DNA of 64,000 nt from Parachitinimonas caeni (GCF_030129945.1 NZ_JARRAF010000013.1:1-64000), one strand, 5' to 3'; counted from the first letter of the stretch, positions 18,150-26,280 are shown. Notes: generated from the letters alone by a model not told the origin. Numbers and translations: made by a program.

Positions 18150-20288
18150 ATGCAAATGAGGAAAGCGTACCGATTTTTTGCCCATAAACGATTCAAGACG
18201 GCCTTGATGATTGCCGGTATCAGCCTGCTGATGCTGGCTGTGGCGCCACCCTTGATCAACCTGAGCTTTCTTGCGCCTGCCGCCGAGCAGGCGGTTGCCA
18301 ATGCCACGGGCCGTCGTTTGCAGGTTCGTGGCAGCATCCACGCCGCATTGCTCCCCAGACCTGGCCTGACGCTGGGTGAAATCACTTTGTATGAAGCCGA
18401 TGGCCGCACCCCTTTTGCCGTGCTGGATTCTGCGCGCCTGGGGCTGGCGTGGTTGCCCTTGCTGTTTGGGCGCAGTGAAGTCACCGACCTGCGGTTGGAT
18501 GGCCTGAAGGCCAATGTGGTGCGTAGTGAAGAGGGGCGACTGAATATTGATGATCTGTTCCGTCGGCCTGCCGAGCCTTCGCGGCTGAAATGGCAACTGG
18601 CACGAATTGATCTGAACCGGGCTTTGCTGGAGTACCGGGATGGTACGGATCTCACCCGGCTGGATGAAGTTGAAATCCATCTTGCCGATCCGGAAAGCGA
18701 TGAAGGCACGGCCACCATCGCGGCCACCCTCAGACAGCCCGATTGGCAGGGCAAAGTCGATGCCAATGGCGCTCTGCGCTTTAACCGCGAGCTGGGTGTT
18801 ACCACGCTTGATCGCTTCAATCTGCGTCTGACCGGCGATGCTGCCAACTGGAAAGGGGCAGAGCTCAATGCCTCGGCCAAGCTGAATGTGACGGCGATGC
18901 CGTGGCGGGTTTCGGCCAGTCAGTTCAAAGCGCAGGCATCCGTCAAACGCGGTGAGCAAACTTGGCGGATGAAAGTCGATACCCCGGCTTTGCAGGTTGG
19001 CGAGAGTGGTATCAGCACCGGCGCGCTGACCAGTTGGTTTTCGGTGAAAGGGGTTAGCCGGCAGCTGGAAGGTGAGCTGACCGTGGCCAAGCTGCAGGGC
19101 GAGCGCTATAGCTTGAGTCTCGCCGCAGATGCGGCCGCTCTCAAACTCAAGCTGGATGATCCCGTACAGTCGCTGTGGCTGGATTTCCAGAGCCCCTTGC
19201 GGATTGATGATGGCCGCCGTTTTGCATTGTCGGCATTTTCACTGACCGGCGCGTATCGCCATCGCGCCCTTCCCAGAGGCGCTATCAATGTGCAACTGGG
19301 CGGCAATGTGGGGCTCGACATTGCCCATGAACGGCTTGATTGGCGTAGCCACGGCAGCATCGACAAAGCGCCGATCACTGCCTCGTTTTCATTATCCGAC
19401 TTTGTATCGCCCCGCTACGAGTTTGGCGTGGATCTGGCCAAACTGGACCTGACCCCTTATCTGCCTGTTGCAGCGGCAGAGGCCAAAGTGGCCGACCCCT
19501 CGCATCCACTCGATTGGAGTTGGCTGGCCCCGCTCAATGCCAAAGGCGAATTGAAAGTGGGCGAAGTCAATATTGGAAAAGTAAGGCTGTTCAATCTGGC
19601 GACCCGGATTGATGCACACGATAAGCGGGCGGCGCTTGATCCGTTCAGTGTCGATATCTACGGCGGTCGCATGCGGGGCACGCTGGCGCTGGACACCCGC
19701 AATGCGCCGAGCCTCAGTCTGCAGCAGAAACTCACAGGGATGGAGGTGGGCGCACTGCTGACAGATACCTTGACTCTGGACCGATTTGAAGGGCTGGGCG
19801 ACGCCGATTTGGACCTCAGTTGCCACGGCAACAGCGTGGCTGAGTGGCGACGAAGTCTGGAAGGCAAGGTCAAGGTCAAGCTGACACGCGGCGCCATCGG
19901 CGGGATTGATATTGCCGATGCGTTGCGCAGCCTGCGTTTGAATCTGGCCCGACTGACCGGGGCCGATTTCAAGGCAGACAAGGCACGAAAGACACGCTTT
20001 TCAGACCTGCAGGCGAATTTCCTACTGAAGGATGGTATCGCAGAAAATCAGGATCTACGTATCCGCACCTCAATTTTGAAACTGGCGGGTGATGGTCGGT
20101 TTGATCTTGGCCGCAATGCGGTCGATTACACGGTATATGCCAGCGTATCGGGCAATACTGGCGTGCCGGAGCTGGATGCGCTACGCGGCGTGGAGATCCC
20201 GATTCATATCGGTGGGGCACTCGATAGCCCAACCTATAAAGTCGATACCACGCCGCTCAAGGGCAAGGTGACGGCAAAGAAGCAATAA
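18150..20288 (+). CDS. AsmA-family envelope protein
   Basis: The 712-residue protein has one N-terminal membrane anchor (about residues 16-37). The family's N-terminal segment follows (GRRLQVRGSIHAALLPRPGL), as does the C-terminal AsmA_2-type region (LKLAGDGRFDLGRNAVDY). AsmA-like proteins are inner-membrane anchored, with a long periplasmic beta-rich body thought to handle lipid transfer or outer-membrane assembly. ATG 18150 is chosen because the anchor then starts close to the N-terminus; upstream codons to 18081 look non-coding. Its stop abuts the stop of the convergent IlvM-like gene with no base between, and no terminator separates the two. Confidence 0.88.
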   Translation: MQMRKAYRFFAHKRFKTALMIAGISLLMLAVAPPLINLSFLAPAAEQAVANATGRRLQVRGSIHAALLPRPGLTLGEITLYEADGRTPFAVLDSARLGLAWLPLLFGRSEVTDLRLDGLKANVVRSEEGRLNIDDLFRRPAEPSRLKWQLARIDLNRALLEYRDGTDLTRLDEVEIHLADPESDEGTATIAATLRQPDWQGKVDANGALRFNRELGVTTLDRFNLRLTGDAANWKGAELNASAKLNVTAMPWRVSASQFKAQASVKRGEQTWRMKVDTPALQVGESGISTGALTSWFSVKGVSRQLEGELTVAKLQGERYSLSLAADAAALKLKLDDPVQSLWLDFQSPLRIDDGRRFALSAFSLTGAYRHRALPRGAINVQLGGNVGLDIAHERLDWRSHGSIDKAPITASFSLSDFVSPRYEFGVDLAKLDLTPYLPVAAAEAKVADPSHPLDWSWLAPLNAKGELKVGEVNIGKVRLFNLATRIDAHDKRAALDPFSVDIYGGRMRGTLALDTRNAPSLSLQQKLTGMEVGALLTDTLTLDRFEGLGDADLDLSCHGNSVAEWRRSLEGKVKVKLTRGAIGGIDIADALRSLRLNLARLTGADFKADKARKTRFSDLQANFLLKDGIAENQDLRIRTSILKLAGDGRFDLGRNAVDYTVYASVSGNTGVPELDALRGVEIPIHIGGALDSPTYKVDTTPLKGKVTAKKQ

Positions 20289-20564
20289 TTACCGTGGCCA
20301 GATTGCGGCTGCCACGGATGGCGAGCCCCGACCGGGTCGCCAGGCGGCCAACTCGCGCACCTCTGCCAGCTCTGAGAGTTGGGAGACGAGGCGCATGGCT
20401 GGTTGAGCACCATCAACCTCCATGGTTACTTCGATCAGGCCATCGGCGTTGTCCCAGGTCGCAGAAAAGCGGCTGACCTGAAAGCCACGTTGGCGCACCA
20501 TGCCAAGCAGTCGCTCCAGTGCGCCTTCGCCATCTTGCAGTCGTAGATTCAATCGGTTTTGCAT
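20289..20564 (-). CDS. IlvM-like ACT-domain protein (orphan acetolactate synthase regulatory-like)
   Basis: This 91-residue protein is a single ACT domain. LERLLGMVRQRGFQVSRFSA followed by a beta-strand region and RLVSQLSELAEV match the small regulatory subunit of acetolactate synthase II (IlvM), which binds branched-chain amino acids to the large subunit. No large subunit (ilvG/ilvB) is in the window, so its partner is elsewhere or is a different enzyme. AAAGGA precedes ATG 20564 by a standard distance. A leader peptide and attenuator lie directly upstream on the same strand. Identity as an ACT protein is firm; the IlvM role is inferred. Confidence 0.75.
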   Translation of the reverse strand: MQNRLNLRLQDGEGALERLLGMVRQRGFQVSRFSATWDNADGLIEVTMEVDGAQPAMRLVSQLSELAEVRELAAWRPGRGSPSVAAAIWPR

Positions 20565-20640
20565 GGTTGATTCCTTTGTGTTCCGGGTTGTCGATTAAGG
20601 GGTTTTAAAGCCGTTCTGGTTTATCTGGTGCTGAAACGAC

Positions 20641-20672
20641 AAAGCCCCCGGACCTTTCGGTGCGGGGGCTTT
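20641..20672 (-). terminator. Attenuator terminator upstream of the IlvM-like gene
   Basis: On the minus strand AAAGCCCCCG (20672-20663) pairs with CGGGGGCTTT (20650-20641), and the inner ACC and GGT extend the stem around GAAA; GTCGTTTC follows. It lies between the leader peptide and the IlvM-like gene. The base run CCCCGCACC on its 5' arm is also complementary to GGTGCGGGG inside the leader (plus positions 20719-20727), so an antiterminator can form instead. The U-tract is short and interrupted. Confidence 0.75.
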
Positions 20673-20692
20673 GTCGTTTTTGTTCGGTCTGT

Positions 20693-20785
20693 TTACTTCA
20701 CCGTTCGTCCACGCAGCACCCCGCACCACGGTTTAATCATCGTGGTGGTTTTCATGGTGGTGGTGCGAACGGCCAAAACAGTCAT
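20693..20785 (-). CDS. Threonine-rich attenuation leader peptide
   Basis: The 30-residue reading frame runs MTVLAVRTTT, MKTTTMIKPW, CGVLRGRTVK. Codons 8-10 and 13-15 are all Thr, and codon 17 is Ile. CCACCACG within Thr codons 13-15 can pair with CGTGGTG (plus 20724-20730), giving a 1:2 hairpin. The overlapping GGTGCGGGG pairs with the terminator's 5' arm, giving the 2:3 antiterminator. Ribosome stalling at Thr codons would free the antiterminator, as in the thr and ilv operons of enterobacteria. I see no strong Shine-Dalgarno site or clear promoter between apbE and this leader. The structure is visible; its function is inferred. Confidence 0.7.
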   Translation of the reverse strand: MTVLAVRTTTMKTTTMIKPWCGVLRGRTVK

Positions 20786-20856
20786 GGTGTGATCAGGGGT
20801 TTTCTGCAGGGGACTCAATATCTGTAAGTGCCCGGTAAGCGGGCTGACCGGATTGA

Positions 20857-21789
20857 CTATAACCGCGTCATGTCCTGTTCGGCAAGCGCTGTTTGGGTGA
20901 GCAGCGAACCGCATAGCTCGCCCTGCATGGTACAGCCAAGCCAGGGAAGGCCCGTGGTGTCGAGCAGGCGATTGGCATCGTCGCAAGGGCTCAGCATTGC
21001 TAGCGTACTGAGGCTGCCTGCAACCAGACAGCGCGGGGCCACTACGCTGACGGATTGCCAGAACTCCACGGGAAAGCCGGAAAGCGGGTCGAGTACATGG
21101 CAGTAACGGCGGCCCTCATGGATGAAATAGCGTTCATAGTCACCACTGCTGGCCAGTGCACCATCATTGAGTAACAGCGTGGCCAGCACGGCATTCGGCT
21201 GACGGGGGTGCTGAATACCGATGCGCCAGGCAGAACCATCCGGCTGCGGGCCGAGGATGCGTAGATCGCCTCCCAGATTGACCAGACCATGCTGCGCGCC
21301 GGCAGCGAAGCACAGGTCGGCGGCGCGATCGCAGGCGTATTCCTTGCCGATGCCACCGAAGTCCAGCTCCATGCCGTGCTCGGGTAAAAAGATCTGGTCC
21401 GGCGTGCGAACCACCTTCTGCCAGCCCACCAGGGTACGTAGCTGTGCGATTCGTTCGGGGCTGGGGGGAATGCCCTGCTGGAAGTCCCAGCCATGGCGTA
21501 ACACGCCCGACGTTGGGTCAAAACGCCCCTGGCTTTGCAAGTAGCAGGCTGCGGCGTAATCCAGCAAGGTGCTGGTTTCACTGTCGATGGAAACAGCCTG
21601 CTTGCCCGCCGCCTGATTGATGGCACTCAGCACGCTATCCGGCCGGTAGCGTGAGTACTTGTGCTCGATTCTTCGGACTTCCGCGATGGCGATTTCGGCC
21701 CAGGTTTCGGCCGCACTCACCGTAGGGGCAAAGAACTGCAGCTCGTTACGACCGCCCATGGCCGTGAAACTGAAGCGATACAGCTGCAT
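20857..21789 (-). CDS. apbE: ApbE-family FAD:protein FMN transferase
   Basis: The 310-residue protein has the ApbE signatures ELDFGGIGKEYACDRA (magnesium/FAD site) and GLVNLGGDLRILGPQ, and a C-terminal FPVEFWQSVSVVAPRCLVAGSLST region. The enzyme attaches FMN from FAD to Thr/Ser in target proteins outside the cytoplasm. No clear lipoprotein signal is present here. Its start overlaps the DUF3570 stop by one base (TGATG), so it is coupled to the DUF3570/DUF4266/TlpA/cytochrome run. The DUF3570 protein itself carries SGAS motifs and is the obvious candidate substrate. Confidence 0.92.
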   Translation of the reverse strand: MQLYRFSFTAMGGRNELQFFAPTVSAAETWAEIAIAEVRRIEHKYSRYRPDSVLSAINQAAGKQAVSIDSETSTLLDYAAACYLQSQGRFDPTSGVLRHGWDFQQGIPPSPERIAQLRTLVGWQKVVRTPDQIFLPEHGMELDFGGIGKEYACDRAADLCFAAGAQHGLVNLGGDLRILGPQPDGSAWRIGIQHPRQPNAVLATLLLNDGALASSGDYERYFIHEGRRYCHVLDPLSGFPVEFWQSVSVVAPRCLVAGSLSTLAMLSPCDDANRLLDTTGLPWLGCTMQGELCGSLLTQTALAEQDMTRL

Positions 21790-22937
21790 CAGCGGAAGGT
21801 CTTGTTAAGACCGATCATGATAATGCGGGCCGACATCGGTTGGAGTGAGGGGCTGCCCTCGCCGCCGAGTTTCCAGCTGGACCGTTGCTGATAAAACTCT
21901 GCCTGGATGTCGATGACCAGATCGGTCGCAATGATTTTTGCCAGCTTCACGCCCAGCGTCAGCGCTCCGAACGCGCCAAGCCGATGATCGGCCGAATAGA
22001 GCGTGCCAAATTTGGCCGGCGGAAAACGATCACTGTAGAAACTGGCTGCACTCTGACTGTAGTAGCGCAGGCTGGGGATCACCGACCAACTGCCGATGTC
22101 CTGATGCCAGCTTGCTTGCAGCGTGTGCGATCGGACATTCCAGCTATCCCGGTAGTAGCGGTAATCCAGATGCAGGGCGGCATCGAGCGGGGTGAAGTAG
22201 TGGTTGTAGCGGGTCAGCCAGGCCAACTGGTGGCGGCTGGCGGGACGTTTGTCGAGCGCCTTGTAGGGGTCGGAAAAGTAACCGTCCCCATCGCTATAGC
22301 TGAGATTGGATTGGAGAATGTCATCGGGACTCAATACCTGAGTCAGCCCGGCCAGCACGCTGCGGGTATGGCGGGTTTCATGCAGTTTGGGCTGGTTTTC
22401 CGAGCTGATGTGGTCATCGCTATAGCCAAGGCCAACGGTGAGGGTGGTGTTCTGATTGGCACTCAGCCACTGGCCTTCAAGGTTGGCGGCATTCGAGCGG
22501 TAGTCGTTCTCGTCGGAATGGGCGATTCCAACCGCAAAATTGCTGCGCTCAAAATAGCGCCGCAGCTTGGCATCGGCGGCGGTGCGCCGGTCGTGAATGC
22601 CACGCTTCGAGGCGCCGCTGAGTGTGTTGTGGAACTCCGGCGAGGCGCCAGACATGCTGTCTACGGTGGCTGAGGCTTCCATTGCCATGGCATCACTCAG
22701 GGGCGCGCTCAGGTAGAGCAGGGGGGCGCTTACCCGCATGCGGTCGCCTTCCTGGCTGTAATCAAGGTAGTCGAGGTACTTGATGCCGACCAGTGTGCCA
22801 TCAGGCGGTGTAGCGGCACTGGCGTACTCCGGGGTGATGGCAAGGGCTGCAGCCATCAGCAGGCCGAGTGTGGCTGCTGGGTCGATGCTGTCACGACGTT
22901 GTTCTGGGGCAGCGCTTGGGGCAAGGTCTAGTTGCAT
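21789..22937 (-). CDS. DUF3570 outer-membrane-like protein with flavinylation-like motifs
   Basis: The protein has about 382 residues. A hydrophobic stretch near residues 22-40 could be a late signal peptide. The rest is rich in alternating aromatic and polar strands (for example LDYRYYRDSWNVRSHTLQAS) and ends in NKTFR with a terminal aromatic pattern typical of beta-barrels. It belongs to DUF3570. D93-S-M-S-G-A-S99 matches the Dxx[S/T]GA[S/T] pattern modified by ApbE, and a second LSGAS lies at 106-110. ATG 22937 has GGGAGG six bases upstream; another ATG two codons earlier overlaps that site. It sits between the DUF4266 gene (10-base overlap) and apbE (1-base overlap). Function unknown; redox or metal handling is suggested by neighbours. 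Confidence 0.82.
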   Translation of the reverse strand: MQLDLAPSAAPEQRRDSIDPAATLGLLMAAALAITPEYASAATPPDGTLVGIKYLDYLDYSQEGDRMRVSAPLLYLSAPLSDAMAMEASATVDSMSGASPEFHNTLSGASKRGIHDRRTAADAKLRRYFERSNFAVGIAHSDENDYRSNAANLEGQWLSANQNTTLTVGLGYSDDHISSENQPKLHETRHTRSVLAGLTQVLSPDDILQSNLSYSDGDGYFSDPYKALDKRPASRHQLAWLTRYNHYFTPLDAALHLDYRYYRDSWNVRSHTLQASWHQDIGSWSVIPSLRYYSQSAASFYSDRFPPAKFGTLYSADHRLGAFGALTLGVKLAKIIATDLVIDIQAEFYQQRSSWKLGGEGSPSLQPMSARIIMIGLNKTFR

Positions 22938-23140
22938 CCGCATCCTCCCGCTGCCACGCCTTCACCGCCCGATGCGGCTTCCTTGCTGGCGTAAATGTGC
23001 TGCTTGAGCCGGGCAGAGAGTGGATCGGGATCGAAAGCCATTTTGGGCTTGGCCAGATGGCCTTTCTGCCAAGGCTCAACACTGCTGCATGCCGCCAGCA
23101 GTATTAGTGGAAGCAGGATCAGGTAGCGGGATAGGGTCAT
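22928..23140 (-). CDS. DUF4266 small lipoprotein
   Basis: The protein has 70 residues and a lipoprotein signal: hydrophobic residues 5-16 then LLAAC, so the mature protein begins at Cys18. It keeps a charged middle (PWQKGHLAKPKMAFDPDPL) and ends in the glycine-cysteine tail GGCGCN, with two cysteines two residues apart. This matches DUF4266, which accompanies DUF3570 and apbE. Start ATG overlaps the TlpA-like stop by four bases. The tail could bind metal or be thiol-active, and the TlpA-like neighbour is a possible partner (inference). Confidence 0.85.
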   Translation of the reverse strand: MTLSRYLILLPLILLAACSSVEPWQKGHLAKPKMAFDPDPLSARLKQHIYASKEAASGGEGVAAGGCGCN

Positions 23141-23622
23141 TTTTGCTTGAGTAACTCAAGGATTTTCGGAGTGATCTCTGCCGGGCTGTCGTCACGAAAG
23201 CCGATATGGCTGTAGCGGATGACGCCTTGCTGGTCGATCAGATAGGAGCTTGGCATGCCTTTCAGGCCAAACGCTTTGGCGGTGCTGCTGCCGGGGTCGT
23301 ACAGCACCTGAAAACTGGCGGGTTGCCTGATCAGAAACTGATTGGCGTCGGCGCGTTGTTCATCAAGGTTGATGGCGACGACGATCAGGCCGTCCTTGCC
23401 ATGCTGGCGGCCCAGCTCGTTCATCCACGGGAAGGACTTGCGGCAGGGGCCGCACCAGGACGCCCAGAAGTCGAGATAGACCACTTTGCCGCGCAGGCTG
23501 GCCAGATTCATGGTTTTGCCCTGCCCGTCGGGCAGGCTGACGGCCGGCGCCGGCTGACCCGGTTCAATCGCCTGCGTCGTCAGCGACACGACGGCCAGGG
23601 CCAGCAGCAACGCCTTTCGCAT
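23137..23622 (-). CDS. TlpA-like periplasmic thiol:disulfide reductase
   Basis: The 161-residue protein has a signal peptide (about residues 1-18). Its thioredoxin fold contains FWASWCGPCRKSFPW (redox motif WCGPC) and the cis-proline segment KGMPSSYLID. Family members reduce specific periplasmic cysteines, for example in cytochrome or metal-site maturation. It is two bases downstream of the cytochrome c gene and overlaps the DUF4266 gene, so it is firmly part of this operon. Likely clients are the heme-binding cysteines of the cytochrome or the GCGC tail of the DUF4266 lipoprotein (inference). Confidence 0.9.
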   Translation of the reverse strand: MRKALLLALAVVSLTTQAIEPGQPAPAVSLPDGQGKTMNLASLRGKVVYLDFWASWCGPCRKSFPWMNELGRQHGKDGLIVVAINLDEQRADANQFLIRQPASFQVLYDPGSSTAKAFGLKGMPSSYLIDQQGVIRYSHIGFRDDSPAEITPKILELLKQK

Positions 23623-23624
23623 GG

Positions 23625-24140
23625 TCAGAATCCTCCGGCTTCAGCTTGGCCCAGATAATCGCTAAGGCCGCCGACATCCAGCACCGAGCCAGCTGCCGGG
23701 TTGTAGAAGAACACGCGCTGGTCTTTAGTGCCGACATAGACGTTGGTGCCGCTATAGAAGCGGTAGTAGTAACCAAAGCCATTATCCGAGCGGGTCGCCG
23801 GGGTCAACAGCGTTGGAAACTGCTTTTCGGCCCAGTTGAAGACGCGATCCGAGTCGCTGCTATTGAAGTTGCCAATATAAATGGCGATGTTGGCAATTTC
23901 GGCGTCGGATAGCGTTGATAGAAAGCGCATCTGGGCCTCGCTGCGGATGGCGGCCTTGATCGCAGAAGGGTTATTGGCGCCCCCTTGCGCAGCCGGGCGG
24001 ATCCAGTCTGGTGGCGTGCCGTGGCAGATGGCGCAATTGTTGGCGAACGAGGTGCGACCAGCATCAATACTGGCGCCATTTACCGTGGTCAGTAAGGCGA
24101 CCGAGGCAAAGAGGCTGGCGGTGAGGGTGCGAGATTTCAT
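23625..24140 (-). CDS. Monoheme c-type cytochrome with an extra C-terminal module
   Basis: The 171-residue protein has a signal peptide (about 1-23), a class I cytochrome c domain with CAICHG at residues 37-42, and a later Met (QMRFL) as the likely sixth ligand. After the usual end of the domain (about residue 98) it carries an uncharacterised module beginning RVFNWAEKQFPTLL and ending DYLGQAEAGGF. The same module ends the matrixin at 54539-55417. The gene is the first of the run cytochrome, TlpA-like, DUF4266, DUF3570, apbE, pointing to an electron-transfer job in the periplasm. Confidence 0.88.
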   Translation of the reverse strand: MKSRTLTASLFASVALLTTVNGASIDAGRTSFANNCAICHGTPPDWIRPAAQGGANNPSAIKAAIRSEAQMRFLSTLSDAEIANIAIYIGNFNSSDSDRVFNWAEKQFPTLLTPATRSDNGFGYYYRFYSGTNVYVGTKDQRVFFYNPAAGSVLDVGGLSDYLGQAEAGGF

Positions 24141-24347
24141 GACGGGGCCTGTTGGATGAAGGCGGAAACGACCGCAGTTGTCGGGTGTGTTCCGGCGCGC
24201 ATGGCAGAATAGAGGCTCAGTTGGTTGAATAAAGCCTAGTCGGCCACCGGGCGCTGTTCAATGCCGGATTGGTTGATGTTATCGTCATAAAATCACTTTG
24301 CCTATCGAAAAGATCGCCCAGGTCGCCGAATTGATTGCCTGACGGCG

Positions 24348-24375
24348 CTTGCCCCGGTGTCGTGGCCGGGGCAAG
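24348..24375. terminator. Terminator-like hairpin between convergent-reading spacer and acyl-CoA synthetase
   Basis: A perfect 10-base stem (CTTGCCCCGG / CCGGGGCAAG) with an 8-base loop lies about 20 bases past the stop of the acyl-CoA synthetase gene. Neither side has a strong U-tract (AGGCTTTT on the plus side). It probably ends or stabilises the synthetase transcript. The rest of the 255-base gap 24141-24395 holds nothing else I can name. Confidence 0.45.
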
Positions 24376-24395
24376 AGGCTTTTGGGTTGGGATAT

Positions 24396-26039
24396 TTACT
24401 TCAACAAAGTCTGGCCGAATTGCTCGCGTAGCTTGAGTTTCTGGACTTTGCCCGTTGCGGTATGAGGCAGGGCCTCGACGAAGACCACCTCATCGGGCAG
24501 CCACCACTTGGCCACCTTGCCCTCAAACCATGCGAGTGCCTCTTCCCGACTCAGACTGGCACCTGGCTTCAGACTGACGACCAGGAGCGGGCGCTCATCC
24601 CATTTGTCGTGCCGGGCGGCAATGACCGCGGCTTCTGCTACTGCAGGATGGGCCACCATGATGTTTTCCAGCGCGATCGAGCTGATCCATTCACCACCGG
24701 ATTTGATTACATCCTTGGAGCGATCAGTAATCCGCATATAGCCATCCGGGTCGATCGTGGCGACGTCGCCGGTCGAGAACCAGCCATCTACATGCTCCTT
24801 ACCCGGCTCGCGGCCATAGTAGCTGGCGCAGATCCATGGTCCCTTCACCTGCAGATCGCCAAATGCCTTGCCATCGTGCGGCAAGGCGATGCCCGCATCG
24901 TTGACGATGCGCATGTCCACTCCCCACAACGGCCGGCCCTGGCCGGTCTGCTGCGCCAGCCGGGCTTCGCGGCTTTGCTGCAGATGCTTGCCTTTGGGGG
25001 TATTGACGGTACCGACCGGGCTCATCTCACTCATTCCCCAGGCATGCAATAAGTCGCAACCAAACTCGCATTCAAAGGCTTCTATCATGCTGGCGGGGGC
25101 TGCGGCGCCGCCAACGACCACGCGACGCAAGGTTTGGGGGCGGTGCTGCTGTTCGCGCCAGTACTGCAGCAGCCCCATCCAGACAGTGGGTACGCCTGCG
25201 GTCAGATTGACGGCTTCGCTATCGAATAGCTCGGTCAGGCTGGCGCCATCCAGCTTGGGGCCAGGAAACACCAGCTTGGCGCCCACCATCGGTGCGGCGT
25301 AGGGAATCCCCCAGGCGTTGACATGGAACATCGGCACCACCGGCAGGATGGTGTCGCGCGAAGACAGATTCAGGGCATCTGGCAGGGCAATCGCCAGACT
25401 ATGCAGAACCGTCGAGCGATGGCTATAAAGCACGCCTTTCGGATCGCCGGTGGTGCCCGAGGTGTAGCACAGCGAGGACGCGGTACGTTCATCCAGCTGG
25501 GGCCAGCAGAAATCCTCCTCCTCGGCGGCGAGCAGCTCTTCGTAGCACAGCAGCCTGGGTAGTTCGATGCTCGGCAGATGGGCGCGGTCGGTCATCGCTA
25601 TCCATCCCTTCACCCCTGGACAGGCGGGAGCCAACTGGGCGACCAGTGGAGCAAAGCCGATGTCGAATAACACATAGGCATCGGCCGCATGGTTGATGAT
25701 GTAACGCAACTGCTCAGGAAACAGCCGGGGATTGATGGTGTGGCAGACCAGGCCGCTGCCGGAGCTGGCGAAATACGTTTCAAAGTGGCGATAACCATTC
25801 CAGGCCAGCGTGCCGATCCGATCGCCTGCCTGACAGCCCAGCCGTTGGAATGCTTTGGCCAACTGGCGGCAGCGGCGATGGGCATCATGGTAGGTGTAGC
25901 GGTGAATATCCCCTTCGCTGCGGCGTGACACGATTTCGACATCGCCATGAAAGCGGTCGGCGTGTTCAAGGAGCGAAGAGATCAGCAAGGGTGAATCCAT
26001 CATCAAACCAGAAAGCGCTGCGGGTGTTGGTGTCGGCAT
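24396..26039 (-). CDS. AMP-binding acyl-CoA synthetase (AlkK-like medium/long-chain)
   Basis: The protein has about 547 residues. It has the adenylate-forming motif SSLCYTSGTTGDPKGVLYSH (P-loop-like), HAWGMSEMSP, the STGD motif and a C-terminal catalytic Lys in HTATGKVQKLKLRE. The N-terminal LMMDSPLLISSLLEHADRFHG and EIVSRR match AlkK-type fatty acid-CoA ligases, which activate acids with ATP and CoA in the cytoplasm. The reading frame extends to 26204, but that extra part looks non-homologous; ATG 26039 fits the family, though no clear ribosome site marks any start. It is divergent from the MocR gene, across a repeat remnant. Confidence 0.88.
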   Translation of the reverse strand: MPTPTPAALSGLMMDSPLLISSLLEHADRFHGDVEIVSRRSEGDIHRYTYHDAHRRCRQLAKAFQRLGCQAGDRIGTLAWNGYRHFETYFASSGSGLVCHTINPRLFPEQLRYIINHAADAYVLFDIGFAPLVAQLAPACPGVKGWIAMTDRAHLPSIELPRLLCYEELLAAEEEDFCWPQLDERTASSLCYTSGTTGDPKGVLYSHRSTVLHSLAIALPDALNLSSRDTILPVVPMFHVNAWGIPYAAPMVGAKLVFPGPKLDGASLTELFDSEAVNLTAGVPTVWMGLLQYWREQQHRPQTLRRVVVGGAAAPASMIEAFECEFGCDLLHAWGMSEMSPVGTVNTPKGKHLQQSREARLAQQTGQGRPLWGVDMRIVNDAGIALPHDGKAFGDLQVKGPWICASYYGREPGKEHVDGWFSTGDVATIDPDGYMRITDRSKDVIKSGGEWISSIALENIMVAHPAVAEAAVIAARHDKWDERPLLVVSLKPGASLSREEALAWFEGKVAKWWLPDEVVFVEALPHTATGKVQKLKLREQFGQTLLK

Positions 26040-26280
26040 TTTGTTTGCTTGAGTGTGAGGGTGGGGGCGATCAGTCTGCATCGTCAGACTGGCTTCGGCA
26101 GTGATAGGCAAAGAGCCTGCCACTGCAGACCCGAGCAGGGCAATCTTGCAGCGCAGCATGCAGGTTTGGTGGCGTTTGGCCGGTGGATACGGTTTGTAAA
26201 ACAATCACACAGCCCCGGCTGAAATGACCGTCTAAGGTAAAGGAACCCGCTCCGGTGCGGAGGGCTTGGCCTTGCGGTTA

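Noticed and set aside
20693-20986. Longer minus-strand frame that includes the leader peptide and reads through the 3' end of apbE
   Set aside because: The upstream part is an out-of-frame reading of apbE; only the last 30 codons have the attenuator logic.
24303-24344. Short coding-like stretch LPIEKIAQVAELIA ending in a stop
   Set aside because: Only 14 codons with no ATG or ribosome site; may be a gene remnant but cannot be supported.
26040-26204. N-terminal extension of the acyl-CoA synthetase with a signal-peptide-like stretch
   Set aside because: Family members begin near LMMDSPLLISSL; the extra residues have no ribosome site and a secreted synthetase is implausible.
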